DNA of 36,557 nucleotides from Tubiluchus corallicola (taxonomy: Eukaryota > Priapulida > Priapulimorpha > Priapulimorphida > Tubiluchidae): positions 1-36,557 of the forward strand of contig JAQGDQ010001523.1 in the NCBI GenBank assembly GCA_030141605.1, written 5' to 3'. Shown here one piece after another: positions 30,969 to 36,557 of the stretch. Made by a program: the position numbers and the translations under genes. Position 1 is the first letter of the stretch. Every line of letters starts with the position of its first letter. The notes beneath the pieces are model-generated. The model was not told the DNA's origin, made no database searches, and was given only the letters and a program-made list of their open reading frames with translations.

Positions 30969-31533
30969 CTACAGCAAGAATCACGTTGAAAACACCGATC
31001 CTCGTCTGATCACCGATGTTAAGCAACTTAGAGCTTGGTTAGTACTTGGGTGGGTGACTGCCTAGGAATACCAGGTGCTGTAGGCCTGCGGGATGCCCAC
31101 ACTGTATCTCGACACTAGGCGGAGGAGCTGCACAATGCACAAGCAGCCAACGGCTAGAAGGCGGAGGAGGTCAAGTGACCCAACGGTCATGTGTAGAGGA
31201 GTAAACCTTCCAAATCAGGAGTGGAGACCCGAAGGCGGACCAGTGCAGCATGCTCACTGACTCCGGCAGCTCCTGCAGCCAACCTGGTGCCAAACGTATC
31301 GCTCCGCTTTCCTTTGGACTACACCAGGGAGGAAGAGAGGGGGTTCCTGTTGTCTGGACAACTCAGGAACTCCACACACCTTGCTCAGGCGTGCGCCCTG
31401 GAGAGGTTAATCCAGTGGTTCAAGGATCGCACTGCTCAGCCACAGTCGACGCTGCAGCTCCGTCAATGTGATCAATAACTGACTCTCTTGGCGCCCATTC
31501 CATTGTCTTCCGAGACAGAAGGATGCCAACCAA
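30969..31533 (+). mobile_element. 5S rRNA-derived SINE, copy 2 (fullest)
   Basis: 30969-31085 is a diverged but complete 5S rRNA-like head: CTACAGC...CACGTTGAAAACACC, then CTCGTCTGATCACCGATGTT, AAGCAACTTAGAGCTTGG (box A/IE region) and GGTTAGTACTTGGGTGGGTG (box C), ending GGTGCTGTAGGC. An unrelated ~450-bp body follows, to CAGAAGGATGCCAACCAAC. The body carries an open frame conserved in two copies (see findings). The left flank is the 36-bp array, and I see no target duplication. Confidence 0.88.
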
Positions 31534-32014
31534 CGTGTGTTGTGTGGATTACCCAATAAAATATAAATGAAAAAATACAAAAAATATATTGCTATCATAT
31601 TTGGTGTGAAATAAACTAAAACTTAAACTTAAATACAAACTTTACGTGACACCGATCTACTCAGTTGCCATGTCTGCTCTTGAAGCCAGGGCTGATGAAC
31701 GGGATCATGTGAATCTTTTATATTGCCGTTTAGTTGCCACTACGGATTACAAGTAATCTTACTTAATGTACTTTGTCAAGCACCGCTAAGACGGTTTCTT
31801 GATCACAATAAGTAGCCCGGCGAACATTATCATTGGATCATTTGCAACTTAGAGGCTTTGATAGCTTGGTGTGCGCTGATACGATTAACCTGAACTGGAC
31901 TGAGTTCTCAAACCATCTCTATATTACATGATATCCAAGCTAATATGCCTACGTTGTATGTTAAATATGTTTCGTATCCAAGTATGATCATTTTAGTGAA
32001 TAAACACGCAAAAT
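31534..32014. other. Intergenic span with nothing recognised
   Basis: AT-rich sequence between the 5S-SINE and the next repeat block. It includes AATAAAATATAAATG just after the SINE tail. Confidence 0.45.
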
Positions 32015-32113
32015 TATGAAGATGTGTTTTACAACACCCCCCCCCCCAGCTAGATTCAGCTTAGAATTTAAAACGCAACTAGCAGAGTGTTTTGTATTGC
32101 CATTTAAGAATAG
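32015..32113. repeat. ~100-bp direct repeat, left copy (partner 32768-32866)
   Basis: GAAGATGTGTTTTACAA, CAGCTAGATTCAGCTTAGAA, TTTAAAACGCAACTA and ATTGCCATTTAAGAATAGAG recur with few changes at 32768-32866, in the same orientation. They flank the ATA microsatellite and dispersed repeat copy 2. Confidence 0.85.
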
Positions 32114-32150
32114 AGTGCTTTACAAAATTTTGAGAAAGTTGCAAGCTTTT

Positions 32151-32520
<370 letters not shown>

Positions 32521-32532
32521 ACAGCGATAATA

Positions 32533-32757
32533 TTAAAATTATTTCTGCTATAACAATTATACATATACATCATTGAATGATAAACTGCGCATTCAAAAAT
32601 TGAAAAGTGCGCATAATCCTTTTCTCAAAACGTTTAAAGTTGGCTGACTAGTATTGAAAGTTTGTCAGAGTGTCCAGTGCCAAAACTATAAATGAATGTA
32701 TGCAGTATCAAAAGCAAGAATTATGCCTATATGCAGTATTTGCAGCTATTGAAATTG
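32533..32757. repeat. Dispersed repeat next to microsatellite, copy 2
   Basis: Pair of 27501-27730, again right of an ATA tract. Confidence 0.85.
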
Positions 32758-32767
32758 AGATCAAAGA

Positions 32768-32866
32768 TATGAAGATATATTTTACAATCCCCCAGCTAGC
32801 TTCAGCTTAGAATTTAAAACGCCACTACCAAAGTACTTTCTATTGCCATTTAAGAATAGAGCCGTC
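32768..32866. repeat. ~100-bp direct repeat, right copy
   Basis: Right partner of 32015-32113. It differs by a shorter C-run (CCCCC against a run of about 11) and scattered substitutions. Confidence 0.85.
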
Positions 32867-33351
32867 TTAACAGCATTATAGCAGTGCAACTGAGATCCCT
32901 ACCTGCACAAATACACTTAGAATAGAAACGCAAATGACCGATAAAATTAAACGTATATTTACTGCATTGGCACTTCTAACAAAATCAGTGTTTAAACATT
33001 AAAAATGTTCTGTACAGCAAAGATTAATCAACACAGACGTTTGAATGGGACCCATATTCTCGTGGGGCCCGGGCAACTGTCAGCATGCCCTTGCATTAAA
33101 ACGTGCCCCTGCCAAGAAACTAGCTAGTCGCGAAGAAGGTGGTTCAAACCCAATGCTTTCCTCTTTCATCGCTCGTCTTGTCTTTCGCCGTGAGTTAGTT
33201 TTTTCCACCTCGGAAATAAAATATCAGTTTTAATTAATCTTTTTAGGATCATAAAAAAATTTTGAAGCCCTGACAAACTGATAAACTGATCATAAGTCTG
33301 CTCATTTGCCGAAAAGTGCAGGTAAAAAGAAAAAGCGCCTTGTAAGAGTTT

Positions 33352-33418
33352 GCTCGGTAGCTTAGCTGATGGAATATAAAGCATCCTTGTCCGAAAAGCA
33401 GGATTTGGGTTCGAACCA
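33352..33418 (+). repeat. tRNA-like sequence (pseudo-tRNA or SINE head)
   Basis: GGTAGCTTAGCTGATGG fits a pol III A-box and GGGTTCGAACC a B-box at normal tRNA spacing. An ATCC/GGAT stem lies between them. The acceptor stem does not close, so a functional tRNA gene is unlikely. Confidence 0.5.
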
Positions 33419-33444
33419 TTTAAAATGTTTTCACCAATTAGTAA

Positions 33445-33625
33445 AATGTCGCTGACTCACCCTCCAGGGTGCACCACTCACTAACCAAAAAACGTATTTT
33501 TAAACTTACTGACAAGATACAGTAATTTAAAATTTTACTCAGTTAGCCATGTGTGCGCTGCGAATGTTCTGATTATTTTTCCAAACTTTACAAAATGTTA
33601 TCTAAACTTGTTTCAAATGCCGACG
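33445..33625. repeat. Half copy of the 28806-29214 foldback family
   Basis: Shares TGTCGCTGACTCACCCTCCA...GTGCACCACT, GCGCTGCGAATGTTCTGATT and TTTCAAATGCC with the left arm of the large foldback element. The inverted partner arm is absent. Confidence 0.75.
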
Positions 33626-34023
33626 CAAGCCCTGTATGCAAAAAAAACAGTATGTAAGTGGTATAAAGTTTCAATACGTATTTTTTAACTTTGTGTAAGT
33701 TGAGGGTTTACTTGTCCTTTAAGTAACAGCGTGTACACTGTAGACTTGAGTCTCAGAGTGTAAGATTGCCCATGCAACGCCAGCCGTCTACATTAGCAGG
33801 ATAGTTAAGCGATAATGATAGTGAGCAAATCGTCATCACTGCAGCTGGGATGAAGTTTGCATCTTATGTTCATTACGCTTAATTGCTTCTTGCAGTTCTT
33901 TGCTCATTAAGATCGTAAAAGCCTCTATACACGCACGTTAATTGTCTTTCTGCTGGTTGAAGGGAAGCAGTTACTTCCGGGGAAAGAGGTTCCTGTCAGG
34001 AGACCGTTTGCCGCTCTTTTCTC

Positions 34024-34399
<376 letters not shown>

Positions 34400-34652
34400 C
34401 TTTATTTAAAGTCGGCTTTTGGGTCAACAATTAACATAAGCTCAAAGAGCTATTATCACCGACTGTAAATAACCACCTACAACTACATAACACAGACTAT
34501 TATTACCCCACTTTTACCCTAAATACCACACGTCAGACAGGGCAACAGCAGGTACCATTTTTAAAGTTTTGGTATGACCTGGGCGCTGGTTCGAACTCAC
34601 GACCTCCCAGACGGAAAGCAGACGCATTGTCACTAGACTAAACCGTCTGGTC
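34400..34652 (-). mobile_element. tRNA-headed SINE, copy 2
   Basis: The minus-strand head GACCAGACGGTTTAGTCTAG...GGAGGTCGTGAGTTCGAACC has A- and B-box-like parts and a closed T-arm. The body runs leftward to TTTATTTAAAG and the ATT microsatellite as tail. The head architecture resembles 8385-8610. Confidence 0.7.
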
Positions 34653-35317
34653 TAATATATTTTTTTTCAAATTAGCAAAAACATTGAATAAAATTAGTTT
34701 TCTTTTATCGAGAAATCGTTTAGAAATTAGAAATATCAAATCTTAGAATAGAACCTTAAATGTTAGAATAATAGTATACAAATTCACTAACGACTAACAA
34801 CTAAAATATACTGTTTCATAAAATTATTATAGAAACACTTTAGGGTGACCTGCCAAAAGTCATGGGTTCGTCTCCCATCATTATCTTTTTCAATAACAGT
34901 GATCATTTTCATCACATAATTATTTTTTTACTTTACTAATTATATAAAATAATGTGATTATGAGATAATTATGTTAAATCAACAAATTATTTTGAATTTG
35001 AGTTGAATTTGAAAAAAATCGTATATAAAATGCACCTGTTTCGCTGAATTGTAAAATTATGAGTCTTACTAACTGATTGAGTATGACGTAGCAAATTAAT
35101 TAAGACTTTAGTAATAATTTTTGCTATACATAATTGTGTATGATTTCACAATATCTTACACTAGATGTTGGAAGAATTAACTGCCCATGTCAGAAAGTGG
35201 AACATTCTAGAATTTTGTCATGATGGAAAATAATGAATTAGAAGGAAACAGAATGTTACATAATGGCACGAAACAGTCCGTAACAAGACAAATGTCCAGT
35301 AATTGGAAATACTTTAG

Positions 35318-35462
35318 AAAATCTGTACGCTTTGCTCGTTAATCCATGGTTGTGCTCAGATATCTGTACGCTTTGCTAGTTAACCCCTGGTTATGCTCAG
35401 AAATCTGTACGCTTTGCTAGTTAACCCCTGGTTATGCTCAGAAATCTGTAGCATTGCTAGCA
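35318..35462. repeat. 42-bp tandem repeat, three copies
   Basis: AAATCTGTACGCTTTGCTAG + TTAACCCCTGGTTATGCTCA repeated, the last copy partial. Confidence 0.85.
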
Positions 35463-35600
35463 AAAAGTTAAGCATTCTGGAGCGAAATTAGGGTTTCTCT
35501 CCCTGGACATGAAAGTCGTGCAAAATGTTCATGGAAAATGCACGTTGCAATTGTGTGGAATGATCTGGAAAAGTCTGGAAAGCTGGTTGGGAAGACAATG

Positions 35601-36131
35601 TCTCGGAAGACAATGGAGCGTGCGCCAAGAGAGTCAGTTATTGATCACATTTATGGAGTTGCAGCGTCGACTGTGGCTGAGCAGTCCGATCCTTGAACCA
35701 CTGGAGTGACCTCTCCAGGGCGCACGCCTGGGCATGGTGTAAGGAGATCCTGAGTTGCCCAGACAACAGGAACCCCCTCTCTTCCTCCCTGGTGTAGTCC
35801 AAAGGAAAGCAGAGCGATACGTTTGGCACCAGGTTGGCTGCAGGAGCTGCCGGAGTCAGTGAGCATGCTGCACTGGTCCGCCCTACTCCAAGGGGCTCCA
35901 CTCCTTGGAAGATTTACTCCTCTACACATGGCCGTTGGGTCACTTGACCTCCTCCGCCCTCTAGCCGTTTTCTGCTTGTGCAGCACCTCCACCTGGTGTC
36001 GAGATACAGTGTGGGCATCCCGCAAGCCTGCAGCACCTGGTATTCCTAGGCGGTCACCCATCCAAGTACTAACCAGTCACTACGTTGCTTAACTTCGGAG
36101 AACAGACGAGAACCGGTGTTTTCAACGTAGT
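35601..36131 (-). mobile_element. 5S rRNA-derived SINE, copy 3
   Basis: Minus strand: the head CTACGTTGAAAACACCGGTT CTCGTC... with GGTTAGTACTTGGATGGGTG ACCGCCTAGGAATACCAGG is the copy closest to a metazoan 5S rRNA. The first ~16 bases of 5S are replaced or lost. The body matches copies 1 and 2. The tail stops at CCGAGA rather than continuing to GGATGCCAAC, so this copy is 3'-shortened. Confidence 0.88.
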
Positions 36132-36419
36132 CTGGAACGCTACTCACTGGAATAGACAGGATTTGTGTCTTACATAACTAACACGAATCTGTCTTAGACT
36201 GAATCTTACACATTTAAAGAGAAGAAACGGAAAATCCTAGAGAATTTTGCCCACGAATCTTATATGACTTGGCATTTCGATTACCTGTGTTAAAGACTTA
36301 TGTAACTAGAAAATAAAACTTTTAGTAATTTATAATGTTCATGCTACCTGGTAAGACGTCTCTGACTTCTTATTGTTGAATAATTATTGAATTCAATTAT
36401 TAAGTAATTTATACCTTTG

Positions 36420-36557
36420 CTAAGTTAGCGTGCTGTGCGCTGCGAATGCTCTGATTTTTTTTCAAACTTTACGGAATGTTATGTCGCTTCAAATGACTTA
36501 ACTGATGGTAAAATGGTTTAACGTAAGGGTTATGGCAGGCGTTTAAATTTTCCAGTG
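36420..36557. repeat. Partial foldback-family repeat at the window edge
   Basis: GTGCGCTGCGAATGCTCTGA and TTTCAAACTTTACGGAATGTTAT match the inner arm of 28806-29214 and 33445-33625. The rest lies outside the window or has diverged. Confidence 0.65.

Noticed and set aside
30969-31085. Functional 5S rRNA gene
   Set aside because: Several substitutions in the 5' part, continuation into a SINE body without a T-run terminator, and two more dispersed copies of the same fusion.
34840-34880. T-arm-like ATGGGTTCGTCTCCCAT
   Set aside because: No A-box or acceptor stem at the right distance; an isolated short hairpin.

Overview
This window is from an animal (metazoan) nuclear genome, not a microbe. 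The coding signal is split into short exons with GT/AG borders and matching phases. The remaining ~95% is intronic or intergenic DNA full of minisatellites, ATT-type microsatellites, foldback DNA-transposon remnants, SINEs (5S rRNA-headed and tRNA-headed), a decayed non-LTR retrotransposon end and a degenerate TTAGGG-like array. An invertebrate seems likely, but the species cannot be fixed from what I can see.

The one gene I recognise lies on the + strand from 16 to 16586. It is the 3' part of an extracellular heparan-sulfate 6-O-endosulfatase (SULF1/SULF2 family). Eight exons (16-193, 1989-2143, 3004-3194, 9439-9674, 11622-11764, 12620-12746, 13648-13711, 16493-16586) join in consistent phase into 1188 coding bases, 395 residues plus TAG. 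They cover the end of the hydrophilic basic domain and the Cys-rich C-terminal domain. The catalytic sulfatase domain must lie upstream of base 1. The C-terminus ends in an Arg/Lys-rich tail, unlike the short tail known in vertebrate SULFs.

Layout: 1-16.6 kb is SULF exons and introns. The introns hold a pogo-like MITE, an 85-bp and an 18-bp minisatellite, several hAT-like foldback elements, a 30-bp minisatellite, a 5S-SINE nested in a foldback element, a non-LTR RT remnant and the TTAGGG-like array. 16.7-25.5 kb is non-coding: 32-bp, 122-bp and 44-bp tandem arrays, foldback elements and an inverted pair with a hammerhead-like core. At 25.6-26.0 kb a TATA-like box precedes a short ATG frame with a good start context, possibly the first exon of another gene (weak). 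26-36.5 kb is again repeats: ATT microsatellites, a large foldback element, a 36-bp minisatellite with 180-bp higher-order units, and two more 5S-SINE copies.

I found no operon, CRISPR array, phage or defence system. The most notable points are the repeat-built splice acceptor of one SULF exon, the Arg-rich SULF tail, the nested and datable transposon insertions, and the 5S-headed SINE with a long shared open frame.
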